64,000 nucleotides of DNA from Magnetospirillum aberrantis SpK (GCF_011022235.1 NZ_JAAIYP010000034.1:1-64000), one strand, 5' to 3'. Numbered from the stretch's first letter, positions 53,466-64,000 are shown. Program-made: numbers and translations. The notes: a model not told the origin generated them from the sequence alone.

Positions 53466-55157
53466 TCAGGCGGTGACTTCGGCGAAGTCTTCCTCGAAAT
53501 ATTCGCCTTCGACCCGGATACCCTGGTTGCGGCGCTGTTCCTCGATGCGCTTGAGCTCGACACGACGGATCTTGCCCGAGATGGTCTTGGGCAGGTCCGA
53601 AATCTCGATACGGCGGACGCGCTTGTAGGGCGCCAGCGTCGCGCGGATGTGCTTGAAGATATCCATGGCCAACTCGCGCGAGGGTTCGAAGCCGGCACGC
53701 AGCACCAGGAACGCCTTCGGCACCGCCAGACGCACCGGATCGGGGCTGGGCACCACGGCGGCTTCGGCGATGGCCGGGTGCTCGATCAGCGCGCTTTCCA
53801 GTTCGAACGGGCTGATACGGTAGTCGGACGCCTTGAACACGTCGTCGGCGCGGCCGACATAGGTGATGTAGCCGTCTGCATCGATGCAGGCCACGTCGCC
53901 GCAATGATAGTGTCCGGCCCGCATCAGGCTCTTGGTCTTTTCCGGGTCGTCCTTGTAGCCCTGCATCAGGCCCAGCGGACGCGGATCGAGCGCTAGCGAG
54001 ATCTCGCCTTCCTCGGTCTTGTTGTCGTCGGAATCGAGCAACGCCACCGTGTAACCCGGCATGGGGCGACCCATGGAGCCTTCCTTGACCAACTGGCCCG
54101 GCGGGTTGCCGATCTGGCAGGTGGTCTCGGTCTGGCCGTAGCCGTCGCGGATGGTGATGCCCCAAGCCGACTTGACGCGGTCGATGACCTCGGGGTTCAG
54201 GGGTTCCCCGGCGCCGACCAACTCGCGGATCTTGACCGGATAGGACGCCAGATCCTCTTGGATCAGCATGCGCCACACGGTCGGCGGCGCGCACAGCGAG
54301 GTGATGGAGCAGCGGACGATGACGTCCAGCATGGACTTGGCCGAGAAGCGGCCGTAATTGTAGACGAACACGGTGGCGCCGGCGTTCCACGGCGCGAAGA
54401 AGTTGGACCACGCATGCTTGGCCCAGCCCGGCGAGCTGATGTTCAGGTGGATGTCACCCGGTTGCAGGCCGATCCAGTACATGGTGGACAGGTGGCCGAC
54501 CGGATAGGACTGATAGGAATGGGCCACCAGCTTGGGCTTGGCCGTGGTGCCCGAGGTGAAGTAGAGCAGCAAGGTGTCGTCGACCTTGGTCTCGCCCTCG
54601 GGGGTGAACTCGGCGCTGGCTTTGTAGGCCTCGTCGAAACTGGTCCAGCCGTCATGGGTGCCACCCACCACGATCTTGGTGAACTGGTTGTCCAGCGCGT
54701 CGAACTTGACGGTCTGGTCGGCCCCGGCGACGACATGGGCGGCGCCACCGCGTTCGAAGCGGTCCTTGAGGTCTTCGGTGACCAACAGGGTGGTGGCGGG
54801 AATGATCACCGCCCCCAACTTGATGCAGGCCAGCATGGTTTCCCACAGTGGCACCACGTTGTTCAGCATCATCAGTACCACGTCGCCGCGCTTCACCCCC
54901 TGGGCGCGCAGGAAATTGGCGACCTGGTTGGAGCGCGCCGACAATTCGGCGAAGCTCAGCTTGATCTCGCTGTTGTCGTCAACCAGCCACAGCGCCGGCT
55001 TGTGGTTGTCCTTGGCCATGACGTCGAAATAATCGAGCGCCCAGTTGAAGTTGGACAATTGCGGCCAGCGGAAGTCGCGGTAGGCGGTGGCATAGTCGGT
55101 GCGATGGGCGAGCAGGAAGTCGCGAGCCTTGAGAAAAGACTGAAGATCAGCGGACAT
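53466..55157 (-). CDS. AMP-forming acyl-CoA synthetase
   Basis: A 563-residue adenylating enzyme that makes an acyl-CoA from a carboxylic acid, ATP and CoA. The AMP-binding loop YFTSGTTAKPKLVAHS, the GYGQTETTC motif and the C-terminal Lys motif DLPKTISGKIRRVEL are all present, so it should be active. The text fits medium-chain/propionate-type synthetases; the substrate is not certain. It follows icmF by 114 bases in the same direction, which suggests it activates a short or branched acid for the mutase pathway (inference). A small 7-bp hairpin (55215-55234) lies between the two genes. Confidence 0.9.
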   Translation of the reverse strand: MSADLQSFLKARDFLLAHRTDYATAYRDFRWPQLSNFNWALDYFDVMAKDNHKPALWLVDDNSEIKLSFAELSARSNQVANFLRAQGVKRGDVVLMMLNNVVPLWETMLACIKLGAVIIPATTLLVTEDLKDRFERGGAAHVVAGADQTVKFDALDNQFTKIVVGGTHDGWTSFDEAYKASAEFTPEGETKVDDTLLLYFTSGTTAKPKLVAHSYQSYPVGHLSTMYWIGLQPGDIHLNISSPGWAKHAWSNFFAPWNAGATVFVYNYGRFSAKSMLDVIVRCSITSLCAPPTVWRMLIQEDLASYPVKIRELVGAGEPLNPEVIDRVKSAWGITIRDGYGQTETTCQIGNPPGQLVKEGSMGRPMPGYTVALLDSDDNKTEEGEISLALDPRPLGLMQGYKDDPEKTKSLMRAGHYHCGDVACIDADGYITYVGRADDVFKASDYRISPFELESALIEHPAIAEAAVVPSPDPVRLAVPKAFLVLRAGFEPSRELAMDIFKHIRATLAPYKRVRRIEISDLPKTISGKIRRVELKRIEEQRRNQGIRVEGEYFEEDFAEVTA

Positions 55158-55214
55158 GTTTTCTCCCCCTGAGGCGGGTGGTGTGGCGGAACGGGAGCTT
55201 GACGCTCTCTTGCT

Positions 55215-55234
55215 CGGCGGGTTTCACCCCGCCG
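55215..55234 (-). other. Small hairpin between icmF and the acyl-CoA synthetase
   Basis: CGGCGGG and CCCGCCG form a 7-bp stem with a 6-base loop in the 114-base intergenic region. There is no T-tract, so it may be a processing or attenuation point. Confidence 0.3.
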
Positions 55235-55271
55235 GCCAGGACGGTCGGCGGGGCAAGACCGGGATAAATGG

Positions 55272-58200
55272 TTACATGTTGCGGCGGTATTGACCGCCGA
55301 CCTCGTACAGCGCGCCGGTGATCTGGCCGAGCGAGCAGCAGCGCACGGCGTCCATCAGGACGGCGAACATGTTTTCATTGTTGATGGCGGCCTGTTGCAG
55401 CCGGTGCAGCATGTCTGGCGCCACCTCGGCGTTGCGGGCGTGGAAGTCGCGCAGCCGCTTCAACTGGCTTTGCTTTTCCTCGTCGGTGGAACGCTGCAAC
55501 TCGATCTCGGCTTCCTCGGGCGGATTGGGATTGAGGAAGGTGTTGACGCCGATGATCGGATAGCTGCCGTCGTGCTTCTTGTGTTCGTAATAAAGCGATT
55601 CGTCTTGGATCTTGCCGCGCTGGTAACCGGTCTCCATGGCCCCCAGCACGCCGCCGCGTTCGGCGATGCGCTCGAATTCCTGGAGCACGGCTTCTTCCAC
55701 CAGATCGGTCAATTCTTCCAGGAAGAACGAACCCTGGTTGGGGTTCTCGTTCTTGGCGACGCCCCATTCACGGTTGATGATCATTTGAATGGCGACGGCG
55801 CGGCGCACCGATTCGGCGGTCGGCGTGGTGTACGCCTCGTCATGGGCGTTGGTATGCAGGCTGTTGCAATTGTCGTAGATGGCGATCAACGCCTGCAACG
55901 TGGTGCGGATGTCGTTGAAGTCCACTTCCTGGGCGTGCAGCGAACGGCCCGAGGTCTGGACGTGGTATTTCAGCTTCTGCGACCGCTCGTTGGCGCCGTA
56001 CTTGTCGCGCATGGCCACCGCCCAGATGCGGCGGGCGACGCGGCCGATCACCGAATATTCCGGGTCCATGCCGTTCGAGAAGAAGAACGACAGGTTGGGC
56101 GCGAAATCGTCGATGTGCATGCCGCGCGCCAGGTACGATTCCACGTAGGTGAAACCGTTGGCCAGCGTGAAGGCGAGCTGCGAGATGGGGTTGGCGCCGG
56201 CTTCGGCGATGTGGTAGCCGGAAATCGAGACGGAATAGAAGTTCCGCACCCGGTTGTGGACGAAGTATTCCTGGATGTCGCCCATCAGCTTGAGCGCGAA
56301 ATCGGTCGAGAAGATACAGGTGTTCTGGCCCTGGTCTTCCTTGAGGATGTCGGCCTGGACGGTGCCGCGCACGCTTTCCAGGGTCCATTCCTTGATCTTC
56401 GCCACTTCGTCGTCGGTCGGCTGGCGGCCGTTGTCACGCTCGAACTTCTCGATCTGCTGGTCGATGGCGGTGTTGAAGAACAGCGCCAGGATCACCGGCG
56501 CCGGGCCGTTGATGGTCATCGACACCGAGGTTGACGGCGCACACAGGTCGAAACCCGAATACAGCACCTTCATGTCGTCCAAGGTGGCGATGGAAACGCC
56601 GGAATTGCCGATCTTGCCATAGATGTCCGGGCGTTCGTCCGGGTCACAGCCGTACAGCGTGACCGAGTCGAAGGCGGTGGACAGGCGGGTCGCGGCGCTG
56701 TCCTTGCTCAACAGCTTGAAGCGGGCGTTGGTGCGGAAGGCGTCGCCTTCGCCCGCGAACATGCGGGTCGGGTCCTCGTTCTCGCGCTTGAAGGCGAAAA
56801 CGCCGGCGGTGAACGGGAAGGAACCGGGCAGGTTCTCCTTGAGCAGCCAGCGCAGCAACTCGCCATGATCCTGGAACGGCGGCAGCACCACCTTCTTGAT
56901 CTTGGTGCCCGACAGCGATTCGGAAACGATGGTGGATCGAATTTCCTTGTCGCGGATCTTCACCACATATTCGTCACCGGCGTAGCTTTCCTTGACCTTG
57001 GGCCAGATCTCCAACAGCTTTTTGGCGCCGTGGTCCAACTTGCCCTGGCGTTGTTCGATCAGCGTGTCGATCTCGCCCACCTGACAGCCACAGGTCTTGT
57101 CCAGCATGTCCTTGGTGGCGGAAAGCTGCTGAAGCTCGCGGGCGGTCTGGGCCTGCTTGGCGGAATGGGTGTGGTAGCCGCGCACGGAATCGGCGATTTC
57201 CGCCAGATAACGCACGCGGGCCGGCGGCACGATGGCCGTGCCGGCGGTCGAGGCGTTGGAAGCCGGCCGGGCCAGGGTGGACTCACCCATGGCGAAACCC
57301 TTGGCGACCAGCGCGTCGAGCAGGCCGAGATACAGCGCGGTCACCCCGTCGTCGTTGAAGCGCGAGGCGATGGTGCCGTAGACCGGCATGGTGTCGGGCG
57401 ACTGGGCAAAGGCGTTGCGGTTGCGCTGAACCTGCTTGCGCACGTCGCGCAGCGCGTCCTGGCCGCCCTTGCGGTCGAACTTGTTGATGGCCACCACGTC
57501 GGCGTGATCGAGCATGTCGATCTTTTCCAACTGGCTGGCCGCGCCGAATTCCGGGGTCATGACATAGAGCGACAGGTCGCCCAGTTCGGCGACGGCGGAA
57601 TCGGCCTGGCCGATGCCGGGGGTCTCAACGATCACCAGATCGAAACCGGCGGCCTTGCACAGGTCGACGATGGCCGGCACATGCGGCGGCACCTCGGATC
57701 CGGCCGAACGGGTGGCCAGCGAGCGCATGTAAACCGGACCGTTGACGGCGTTCATGCGGATGCGGTCGCCCAGCAGCGCGCCCCCGGTCTTGCGCTTGGA
57801 AGGATCGACGGCGATGACCGCGATCTTGAAATCGGGCTTGTCGATGCGGAAACGGCGGATCAGTTCGTCGGTCAGCGACGACTTGCCGGCACCACCGGTG
57901 CCGGTGATGCCCAGCACGGGCACCGACCGGACGGCGGCGGCCTGAACGATGGCCTGGCGCAGCTCGGCGCCAAGCTTGTCGTTTTCAAGCGCCGAGATCA
58001 GGCGCGACAGCTTTTGGCGGTCGGGGGCGTCGATGCCTTCCAGGCTGGGCGGCAGGCTTTCGGTGACGTCGAAATCGGTGCGTTCGATGACGTCGGCGAT
58101 CATGCCTTGCAGGCCCAGACGCTGGCCGTCCTCGGGCGAATAGATGCGTTCGACGCCATAGGCTTCGAGTTCGCGGATCTCGGGCACGACGATCACGCCG

Positions 58201-58517
58201 CCGCCGCCGCCGAACACCCGCACATGGCCGGCGCCACGCTGGCGCAACAGGTCGATCATGTACTTGAAGAACTCGATATGGCCGCCCTGATACGAGCTGA
58301 TGGCGATACCCTGGACGTCTTCCTGCACGGCGGCGGTGACGATTTCCTCGACCGAGCGGTTGTGGCCGAGGTGGATGACCTCGACGCCGCCTTGTTGCAG
58401 CAACCGGCGCATGATGTTGATGGACGCGTCGTGTCCGTCGAACAGGCTGGTGGCGGTAACGAAGCGGATCTTGTTGGTGGGCTTGACGCTGACCTTGTTA
58501 TCGTTGCCGTCGGGCAT
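55272..58517 (-). CDS. icmF: Fused isobutyryl-CoA mutase with G-protein chaperone domain
   Basis: A 1081-residue adenosylcobalamin enzyme. Domains in order: B12-binding ([18 protein letters not shown] with the cobalt-ligating His29), a MeaI/MeaB-type GTPase (P-loop [12 protein letters not shown] near residue 205; [20 protein letters not shown]), and the large catalytic barrel that begins near residue 520. It isomerises isobutyryl-CoA and n-butyryl-CoA (some forms also pivalyl/isovaleryl-CoA), while the G domain protects cofactor loading. Length and domain order are those of IcmF, not methylmalonyl-CoA mutase. An inverted repeat lies just before the start. It is probably co-transcribed with the acyl-CoA synthetase. 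Confidence 0.95.
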   Translation of the reverse strand: MPDGNDNKVSVKPTNKIRFVTATSLFDGHDASINIMRRLLQQGGVEVIHLGHNRSVEEIVTAAVQEDVQGIAISSYQGGHIEFFKYMIDLLRQRGAGHVRVFGGGGGVIVVPEIRELEAYGVERIYSPEDGQRLGLQGMIADVIERTDFDVTESLPPSLEGIDAPDRQKLSRLISALENDKLGAELRQAIVQAAAVRSVPVLGITGTGGAGKSSLTDELIRRFRIDKPDFKIAVIAVDPSKRKTGGALLGDRIRMNAVNGPVYMRSLATRSAGSEVPPHVPAIVDLCKAAGFDLVIVETPGIGQADSAVAELGDLSLYVMTPEFGAASQLEKIDMLDHADVVAINKFDRKGGQDALRDVRKQVQRNRNAFAQSPDTMPVYGTIASRFNDDGVTALYLGLLDALVAKGFAMGESTLARPASNASTAGTAIVPPARVRYLAEIADSVRGYHTHSAKQAQTARELQQLSATKDMLDKTCGCQVGEIDTLIEQRQGKLDHGAKKLLEIWPKVKESYAGDEYVVKIRDKEIRSTIVSESLSGTKIKKVVLPPFQDHGELLRWLLKENLPGSFPFTAGVFAFKRENEDPTRMFAGEGDAFRTNARFKLLSKDSAATRLSTAFDSVTLYGCDPDERPDIYGKIGNSGVSIATLDDMKVLYSGFDLCAPSTSVSMTINGPAPVILALFFNTAIDQQIEKFERDNGRQPTDDEVAKIKEWTLESVRGTVQADILKEDQGQNTCIFSTDFALKLMGDIQEYFVHNRVRNFYSVSISGYHIAEAGANPISQLAFTLANGFTYVESYLARGMHIDDFAPNLSFFFSNGMDPEYSVIGRVARRIWAVAMRDKYGANERSQKLKYHVQTSGRSLHAQEVDFNDIRTTLQALIAIYDNCNSLHTNAHDEAYTTPTAESVRRAVAIQMIINREWGVAKNENPNQGSFFLEELTDLVEEAVLQEFERIAERGGVLGAMETGYQRGKIQDESLYYEHKKHDGSYPIIGVNTFLNPNPPEEAEIELQRSTDEEKQSQLKRLRDFHARNAEVAPDMLHRLQQAAINNENMFAVLMDAVRCCSLGQITGALYEVGGQYRRNM

Positions 58518-58526
58518 GGACCTTCC

Positions 58527-58550
58527 CTCAACCTTGCTTATAGGGTTGAG
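58527..58550 (-). promoter_or_regulatory. Inverted repeat over the icmF ribosome-binding region
   Basis: CTCAACC (58527-58533) and GGTTGAG (58544-58550) are a perfect 7-bp inverted repeat with a 10-base spacer. In the icmF transcript the second arm runs into the Shine-Dalgarno GAGGGAAGG, so the hairpin could limit translation, or the DNA could be an operator. GGTTGAGCG recurs as a direct repeat at 58544 and 58603. Confidence 0.4.
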
Positions 58551-58731
58551 CGAAGCCTAGCGTTTCCGCCGCCTACGAATCGATGTCGGGAGAACCCAAC
58601 ATGGTTGAGCGGATTTGCCATATTGCACTGCAACGCGCGATGGTGGGCACACACTTGGCGGCGGCGGGGGCGGGACGCTATCATGGGGGCGCCGGCCCAA
58701 AGCGACAGCGGCCGGGCGAGGGAGTGCACGC

Positions 58732-59280
58732 ATGCCGTTCGCGGTTCAATCCTGTCTGGACGTGGTCTTTTGGTTTTCCGACCGGGCGTTGAACGACCGG
58801 GAATACATCCAGCCGCAAAAGCTGCATCGGCTGATGTTCCTGGCCCAGGCTTATTATTCCGTGGCCTATCCGGGGCGGAAACTGATGCCGGCGACCTTTG
58901 TCACCGACACTTTGGGGCCGATCGAGCCCACCGTCTTCCACGTCTTCGCCTATGGCCGTCCGCACATGGTCGAGGCGAATCCCATCGCCGATCCGGTGGC
59001 CCATTTCCTGGACGGGATATGGCGCCGTTTCGGCCAGTACAGCGCGGATCAGCTCAACAAGAAGCTGGCCGAGCACGCTCCGGTGGCCGCTGCCGTCGCC
59101 AAGGGGCTGGGCGAGGAAATTCCGCTGGCCGCCATGGTCAAATATTACGGCAGCGAGGTGGCCAGCCGCCGTGGCGGCGGGCCGGCGCCAGCCGTCGATC
59201 AAGTGGTGAAGCCGCGCCTGATGCGCTCGCAAAACGGCAAGGCGGTGGCGGTCAAGTCCTGGACACCTGGGAAAAAATAG
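58732..59280 (+). CDS. Panacea/DUF4065 (SocA)-like protein
   Basis: A 182-residue soluble protein. Residues ~10-70 resemble the Panacea (DUF4065) fold: VFWFSDRALNDREYIQPQKLHRLMFLAQAYYSVAY (in part), then ATFVTDTLGPIEPTVFHVF. Panacea proteins often act as antitoxins, SocA of Caulobacter being the known example, but some have other roles. No toxin-like small gene lies beside it: icmF is divergent and a DUF455 gene convergent. The C-terminal ~40 residues are basic and low-complexity. The start at 58732 has GAGGGAG upstream. Family call is tentative; similarity is modest. Confidence 0.55.
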   Translation: MPFAVQSCLDVVFWFSDRALNDREYIQPQKLHRLMFLAQAYYSVAYPGRKLMPATFVTDTLGPIEPTVFHVFAYGRPHMVEANPIADPVAHFLDGIWRRFGQYSADQLNKKLAEHAPVAAAVAKGLGEEIPLAAMVKYYGSEVASRRGGGPAPAVDQVVKPRLMRSQNGKAVAVKSWTPGKK

Positions 59281-59281
59281 A

Positions 59282-60091
59282 TCAACGCGCCAGCGGTTCG
59301 TACCAGTCACGTGGGAAAGCAGCTTCGGCGCGGGCGGGGTGATTGAACGGCGCCTTGAGGCCACCGGGGAAGCGCTCGCCGATCAGCCGATGATATTCTG
59401 AACGGCCGTCAAGGCCGCGCTTGGCCGCCAGATGGACAAACCAGCGGTAGCCGGCGGCCACATGGCGGATCTCATCGTGGTAGATGACGTCCAGGGCCGG
59501 CGGCGTGACGGTGTCGCCGTTGCGGGTCAGCCGTTCCATGGTTACTGGGGTCGTGTCCAACCCACGCGCTTCCAGGGTCATCGGCACCACCGCCAGGCGC
59601 GCCATCAGGTCGTCGGCGGTCTTTTCCGCCGCTTGCCACAAGCCGTCATGGGCCGGCAGATCGCCATAGGTCGCTCCCAGGCTGGCCAGCAATTCCTGCA
59701 ACATCTCGAAATGAACCGCCTCGTCCAGCGCCACCTGAACCCAATCGTCCAGGAACGCCTTCGGCATCTGTTCGTGCGGGAAGCGACAAACGATGTCCCA
59801 AGCCAGATCGATGGCGTTCAGCTCGATGTGGGCAAGGGCATGCAACAGGCCGATGCGCCCACGCTCGCCACCGTAAGCACGCTTGGGCATCTCTTTCGGC
59901 GGCAGCAATTGCGGACGAGAGGGGCGGGCCGGGCGGTCGGGCGGCAAGGTGCCGCCAGTCTCGGTCACGCGGTCGGCGAACCAGTCGGCGGCCAGGACGC
60001 GGGTGAGGCGGCATTTTTCCACGCAATCCGCATTTGCCAGGATGGCGGCTGCGGATTGGGTCAGGGTGGCGGGGTTGTTTGCGGTCGTCAT
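59282..60091 (-). CDS. DUF455 family ferritin-like protein
   Basis: A 269-residue protein of the DUF455 family, which adopts a ferritin-like helical fold. The metal-binding style residues are visible in LLHALAHIELNAIDLAWDI, ALDEAVHFEMLQELL and VIYHDEIRHVAAGYRWF, giving repeated Glu and His pairs as in di-iron carboxylate proteins. Function is unknown; a redox or tRNA-modification-like role has been suggested only by fold. The stop lies 1 base from the convergent Panacea-like gene stop. The N-terminus has three cysteines (NADCVEKC), uncommon in the alignment I recall. Confidence 0.85.
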   Translation of the reverse strand: MTTANNPATLTQSAAAILANADCVEKCRLTRVLAADWFADRVTETGGTLPPDRPARPSRPQLLPPKEMPKRAYGGERGRIGLLHALAHIELNAIDLAWDIVCRFPHEQMPKAFLDDWVQVALDEAVHFEMLQELLASLGATYGDLPAHDGLWQAAEKTADDLMARLAVVPMTLEARGLDTTPVTMERLTRNGDTVTPPALDVIYHDEIRHVAAGYRWFVHLAAKRGLDGRSEYHRLIGERFPGGLKAPFNHPARAEAAFPRDWYEPLAR

Positions 60092-60315
60092 GGCCGCACC
60101 TTGAGAGTCTTCGTGCGGAATGGCAAGCCCCGATGATGGCGTGTTGGTGTGTGGCTTGTCATAAGTTGTTGTCTTTTTTTATTGTTATCGTCAATGGATG
60201 TCTTTTGTCGTTTAATATATCATCCAGAGGTATGAGGTGAAGTACCCTTAAGTGGATGTGTTTATTTTGACTGATGATGTTATTTCTACATTGTGGCATT
60301 CGTGGAGCACCGGGC

Positions 60316-62280
60316 ATGGCGTCCTATTTCTCGAACTTGTCGATCAAGGCGCGGATCGGTGGCCTGACGGCTTTGTCGGTCGTCGCCTTGGTGGCGGTTC
60401 TGGCCATCTTCGTTACGGCCAACCTGTTCCTTTCCCATGCTCAGGACAATGCCGACCGGTTCAAGGCCATCGCCGAAGCCGGTCGGGATCTGCGCATTGC
60501 CGCGCTGGAAATGCGGCGTGGGGAAAAGGATTTCCTGTTGCGTCGCCAGTTGTCTCACGTCGATCAGACGCGTCAGGCTTTGGCGCGGGCCGGCGAACAG
60601 TTGCGGGTGCTTTCCAGCCTGGACCGCGAAGGAGGGCTGAGCGGTGATCTGGACATCTTGCGCCAGGGTCTGGCCCGTTATGGAGCCGCCCTGGACCAGA
60701 TGGCCGCGGACGAGGTCGCCAAGGGGCTGACCCACGAGGACGGAAGTTCCGGCGCGTTGCGCAAGGTCATCCATAAGGTCGAGGCGTCGATCGCCCGTTT
60801 GGGCAATGCGCCGGCCATGGTGTTGATGCTGACCATGCGCCGCCACGAAAAGGATTACATGCTGCGTGGCGACCCCGCCTACATCGACAAGGCGCGTGCC
60901 ACCCATGCGGCGTTGCAGGCGGAAATCCGCCGTCTACCCTTGGGTGCGGCGGAGATGGCCGAGGCGGAAGGGCAAGTGAACGCCTATCTGGCGGCGCTCG
61001 AGGATTATCTGGCTGCCGATGTGGCGACCAGTAAGGCGCAGAAGACCTTGAGCGAGAGTTTTTCTGCCCTGGTCCCGACGTTCACCTCGCTTGAAGACCA
61101 TGCCGCCACGCATGAACGTGAGGCGCAAGAGGAACTTGCGGTTATCCGGTCGCGCGCCGAGACGCTGTCGGCGGTTCTGGCGTTCCTGGTGTCGGCGGTC
61201 ATGGTGGGGATCGCGGTGGTGGTCAGCCGTTCCGTGGTTGGCCCCCTTGGTGCCATGACGTCGATCATGGAGCGCATGGCCCGCGGCGAACGTGGCATGG
61301 CCATTCCTTACAGCGACCGGAGCAACGAAATAGGCGGCATGGCCCGCTCGGTCGAAGTGTTTCACCAGGGGTTGGTTCAGGCTGAAACGCTGGCGGCCGA
61401 AGCGGCGGAACGTCAGCGCGGCGACCTGGAGCGGGCGGAACGGCGCGCCCATTTGACCGCCGCTTTCGAACAGGCGGTTGGCCGGGTTCTGGGTGAGGTT
61501 GGCAACGCCGTTCACATTCTGACTGAAACGGCGCTGACGTTGCATCGTTCGGCGGCACAAACCGCCGAGCAAAGCGTGGCGGTGTCCACGGCCGCCGAGG
61601 AATCGTCGTCCAACGTTCAGGCCGTGGCCGGTGCTACCGAGGAATTGGGGGCTTCGACCCATGAAATCAGCCGCCGAGTTCACGAAACGCGCGGCATTTC
61701 GCAAGAGGCGGTGGCCGGGATCGGCGAAGCGTCAGCCATGGTCGGTGCGCTCAATCAGACGGCGTCGCAAATCGGTCAGGTGGTCAAGTTGATCAGTGAC
61801 ATCGCCGCCCAGACCAATCTTTTGGCCCTTAACGCCACCATCGAGGCGGCCCGCGCCGGTGACGCCGGCAAAGGCTTCGCCGTGGTGGCTGGCGAGGTCA
61901 AGAATCTCGCGACCCAAACCGGCAAGGCCACGGAAGAGATTTCCAGCCTGATCGCCAACGTTCAGACAAGCACCCATCAGGTGGTGGGAACCATCGGTTC
62001 CGTGCACGGCGTGGTCGGGTCGGTCGACCAGGTGGTCGCCAGCATCGCGGCCGCCATCGAGGAACAAACCGCCGCCACCGGTGAAATCGCCCGCAACGTT
62101 CAAGAGGCGGCAAGCGGCAACGCCTTGGTCACCGTCAGCATTTCCGGCGTGTCGCAACTGGCGTCGCAGACTGGTGAGATGGCGGACAGAATGCAGGGTG
62201 TCGCCAATGATTTGGGGCGTGAAATCAAAGGATTGCGGTCTGAAGTTGAGGGCTTCCTGCAACAGGTCAACGCCTTATAG
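60316..62280 (+). CDS. Methyl-accepting chemotaxis protein with HBM-type sensor
   Basis: A 654-residue receptor. TM1 is ~14-36, TM2 ~290-312. The periplasmic region repeats the HBM signature, [12 protein letters not shown] near residue 64 and [12 protein letters not shown] near residue 175, like the receptor at 2609-4669, so an organic-acid ligand is plausible. A HAMP domain, methylation helices and the tip [21 protein letters not shown] follow. It lacks the linker and DAEFERC tail of the cluster at 1-4669. GTGGAGC precedes the ATG. The 224-base upstream region is AT-rich and shows no gene; it is probably the promoter of this gene and of the divergent DUF455 gene. Confidence 0.94.
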   Translation: MASYFSNLSIKARIGGLTALSVVALVAVLAIFVTANLFLSHAQDNADRFKAIAEAGRDLRIAALEMRRGEKDFLLRRQLSHVDQTRQALARAGEQLRVLSSLDREGGLSGDLDILRQGLARYGAALDQMAADEVAKGLTHEDGSSGALRKVIHKVEASIARLGNAPAMVLMLTMRRHEKDYMLRGDPAYIDKARATHAALQAEIRRLPLGAAEMAEAEGQVNAYLAALEDYLAADVATSKAQKTLSESFSALVPTFTSLEDHAATHEREAQEELAVIRSRAETLSAVLAFLVSAVMVGIAVVVSRSVVGPLGAMTSIMERMARGERGMAIPYSDRSNEIGGMARSVEVFHQGLVQAETLAAEAAERQRGDLERAERRAHLTAAFEQAVGRVLGEVGNAVHILTETALTLHRSAAQTAEQSVAVSTAAEESSSNVQAVAGATEELGASTHEISRRVHETRGISQEAVAGIGEASAMVGALNQTASQIGQVVKLISDIAAQTNLLALNATIEAARAGDAGKGFAVVAGEVKNLATQTGKATEEISSLIANVQTSTHQVVGTIGSVHGVVGSVDQVVASIAAAIEEQTAATGEIARNVQEAASGNALVTVSISGVSQLASQTGEMADRMQGVANDLGREIKGLRSEVEGFLQQVNAL

Positions 62281-62450
62281 GCAAGGTGTCTGGCGCTATC
62301 TTCCGGGTTGTCGATGAAAGTGGGGTTGCGTCGATTGCGTTAAAAATAGGCATAAACGATTTGTGATTAAAGTTTGTGCTGTAATGTCAACTGCCCGCCG
62401 ATGAAGCGGGGCATAATCGGGCCATCCTGCCACTGCGTCATGGATCGCCC

Positions 62451-63839
62451 GTGTCCCGTTTCTTCGCCACCTTGGGGCAGACCCGCCATTCTTTCGACAG
62501 CCTTTCCCAGGTCATGGCCTGCGCCTCGCCGCGCCGGTCGGGGGACGAACTGGCGGGTCTGGCTGCGCAAAACGACGAACAGCGTGTCGCCGCCCGCCGG
62601 GTCCTGGCTGACTTGCCGTTGGCTGTGTTCCTGGACGAACCGCTGGTACCTTATGAAAGCGACGAAGTCACCCGGCTGATCTGCGACAGCCATGACGCAG
62701 GCGCCTTCGCGCCAGTCGCATCCTTCACCATCGGCGAATTCCGCGACTGGCTGCTGTCCTATGCCGCAGACAGTGCCGCCCTGGCGCGGTTGGCGCCCGG
62801 CCTGACGCCGGAAATGGTCGCTGCGGTCAGCAAGCTGATGCGCAACCAGGACCTTATCGCCGTGGCCTCAAAGGCCCGCGTGGTCACCGCCTTTCGCACC
62901 ACCATCGGCCTTCAGGGACGGTTGGCCAGCCGGTTGCAGCCCAACCACCCCACCGACGACCCGACCGGCATCGCCGCCTCGACGCTGGACGGTTTGTTGT
63001 TCGGCATGGGGGACGCGGTGATCGGTATCAATCCCGCCACCGACAGTGTCGCCGCCAGCACTACTTTGTTGCATCTGTTGGACGAGGTGCGCGAGCGTTT
63101 CGCCATTCCGACGCAATCGTGCGTGCTGACACACGTCACCAATTCCATCCAGGCCATCGAACAAGGCGCGCCGGTGGATCTGGTGTTCCAGTCCATCGCC
63201 GGAACCGAGGCGGCGAACGCCGGTTTCGGTGTGTCGCTGTCGATTCTGGCCGAGGCCCGCGACGCGGCCTTGTCGCTGAAGCGCGGCACGGTTGGCGACA
63301 ACGTCATGTATTTCGAGACCGGGCAGGGGGCGGCGCTGTCGGCCGACGCCCACCATGGTCTGGATCAACAGACCGTCGAAGCCCGCGCCTATGGCGTGGC
63401 CCGCGCCTTTTCTCCGCTGCTGGTCAACACCGTGGTCGGCTTCATCGGGCCGGAATACCTCTACGATTCCAAACAGATCATCCGTGCCGGCCTGGAAGAC
63501 CATTTCTGCGGCAAGTTGCTGGGCGTGCCCATGGGCGTGGACGTCTGTTACACCAACCACGCCGAGGCCGACCAGGACGACATGGACGCACTGGCGACCT
63601 TGCTGGCGGTGGCCGGGGTCAATTTCCTGATCGGCGTGCCTGGCGCCGACGACGTCATGCTTAATTACCAAAGCCTGTCGTACCACGACATCCTGGGGCT
63701 GCGGCATCAACTGGGCCTGCGGCCGGCGCCGGAATTCGAATCCTGGCTGGATCGCATGGGCATGGTGGATTCGGCGGGCCGTCTGGCTCCGCCCGAGCCG
63801 CTGGTGCGCCGGCTTCTGACGTCGGAGGCCGGACGATGA
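62451..63839 (+). CDS. eutB: Ethanolamine ammonia-lyase large subunit EutB
   Basis: A 462-residue catalytic subunit of the adenosylcobalamin-dependent enzyme that splits ethanolamine to acetaldehyde and ammonia. It reads from a GTG, with the family start [20 protein letters not shown] and then [10 protein letters not shown]. Conserved stretches include [45 protein letters not shown] and [17 protein letters not shown]. The ribosome-binding site is weak. The 170 bases upstream hold a short stem (TGCCCGC/GCGGGGCA) but no riboswitch I recognise. No microcompartment shell genes are adjacent. The stop overlaps the eutC start as ATGA. Confidence 0.95.
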   Translation: MSRFFATLGQTRHSFDSLSQVMACASPRRSGDELAGLAAQNDEQRVAARRVLADLPLAVFLDEPLVPYESDEVTRLICDSHDAGAFAPVASFTIGEFRDWLLSYAADSAALARLAPGLTPEMVAAVSKLMRNQDLIAVASKARVVTAFRTTIGLQGRLASRLQPNHPTDDPTGIAASTLDGLLFGMGDAVIGINPATDSVAASTTLLHLLDEVRERFAIPTQSCVLTHVTNSIQAIEQGAPVDLVFQSIAGTEAANAGFGVSLSILAEARDAALSLKRGTVGDNVMYFETGQGAALSADAHHGLDQQTVEARAYGVARAFSPLLVNTVVGFIGPEYLYDSKQIIRAGLEDHFCGKLLGVPMGVDVCYTNHAEADQDDMDALATLLAVAGVNFLIGVPGADDVMLNYQSLSYHDILGLRHQLGLRPAPEFESWLDRMGMVDSAGRLAPPEPLVRRLLTSEAGR

Positions 63840-64000
63840 ACACCGTCACTCCCCTTGATCCCTGGGCCCGTTTCCGCGCCGCCACCCGCGCCCGCATCGG
63901 CCTGGGTCGGGCCGGCGACGCGCTGCCCACGCCGGCCTTGCTGGATTTCCAGGCGGCCCACGCCAAGGCGCGCGACGCCGTGCACGGTGCGGTCGATTTC
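63836..64000 (+). CDS. eutC: Ethanolamine ammonia-lyase small subunit EutC (3' truncated by window edge)
   Basis: The first 55 codons are present. The reading frame starts [20 protein letters not shown] and continues [20 protein letters not shown], then [10 protein letters not shown], which is the characteristic EutC N-terminal text. GGAGG lies 8 bases upstream, inside eutB, and the ATG overlaps the eutB stop, so the two subunits are translationally coupled. EutC helps bind the B12 cofactor in the EutBC complex. Confidence 0.92.
   Translation, partial: MNTVTPLDPWARFRAATRARIGLGRAGDALPTPALLDFQAAHAKARDAVHGAVDF

Noticed and set aside
62281-62450. Riboswitch or ethanolamine-type leader before eutB
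   Set aside because: Only a short imperfect stem (TGCCCGC/GCGGGGCA) is present; neither a B12 box nor antiterminator repeats were found.
1-64000. CRISPR array, tRNA or rRNA genes, prophage or insertion sequence
   Set aside because: No regularly spaced short repeats, no recognisable tRNA or rRNA text, and no transposase, integrase or phage structural gene were seen.

Overview
The window looks like a chromosomal stretch of a GC-rich alphaproteobacterium in the Rhodospirillales, most like Magnetospirillum or a close relative. This is inferred from gene content: a complex I accessory subunit of the NDUFA12 family, a DUF2155 protein beside aat, B12-dependent ribonucleotide reductase, fused isobutyryl-CoA mutase, a DUF455 protein and many chemoreceptors. 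No rRNA, tRNA, CRISPR array, transposase or phage gene was seen. About 44 genes cover nearly all of it.

Layout. 1-7122 is a plus-strand chemotaxis cluster: the end of one chemoreceptor, two complete ones whose signalling halves are near-identical DNA repeats, then cheW, cheR and cheB. A soluble MCP-like protein (7123-8856, minus) meets cheB tail to tail. 9158-17499 holds a LuxR-type regulator, nrdJ with a candidate NrdR operator array, the NDUFA12 protein, two consecutive MlaD/MCE proteins, small envelope proteins and aat. 17573-26188 is a block of three large sensor kinases with no response regulator; the middle one is an internally duplicated kinase with split catalytic parts. A DyP peroxidase (26400-27308) follows.

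27313-41600 is a lactate/pyruvate region: lutABC with a FAD/Fe-S D-lactate dehydrogenase, the lactate permease lldP, a GntR/FCD regulator, a second FCD protein that has lost its DNA-binding domain, a PAS-type chemoreceptor and pyruvate carboxylase. A shared 19-bp element, TGGTAA-N6-TTATCCA, sits before lutA and between the regulator and pyc. Together these genes could sense, import and oxidise lactate and feed pyruvate to oxaloacetate.

41617-43314 is a fourth orphan sensor kinase. 43428-48047 is a compact minus-strand sulfur-respiration module: a TtrS-like sensor, a TtrR-like regulator with a cysteine-bearing N-terminus, a triheme cytochrome c and a TsdA-like thiosulfate dehydrogenase/tetrathionate reductase. 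Two palindromes of a common design lie between ttrR and the cytochrome gene. There is no ttrABC here, so this is the best candidate for an uncommon system in the window. 48093-64000 holds an RND efflux pair behind a perfect TetR-like operator, a hemolysin III family protein, an acyl-CoA synthetase, icmF, a Panacea-like protein, a DUF455 protein, an HBM-type chemoreceptor, eutB and the start of eutC.
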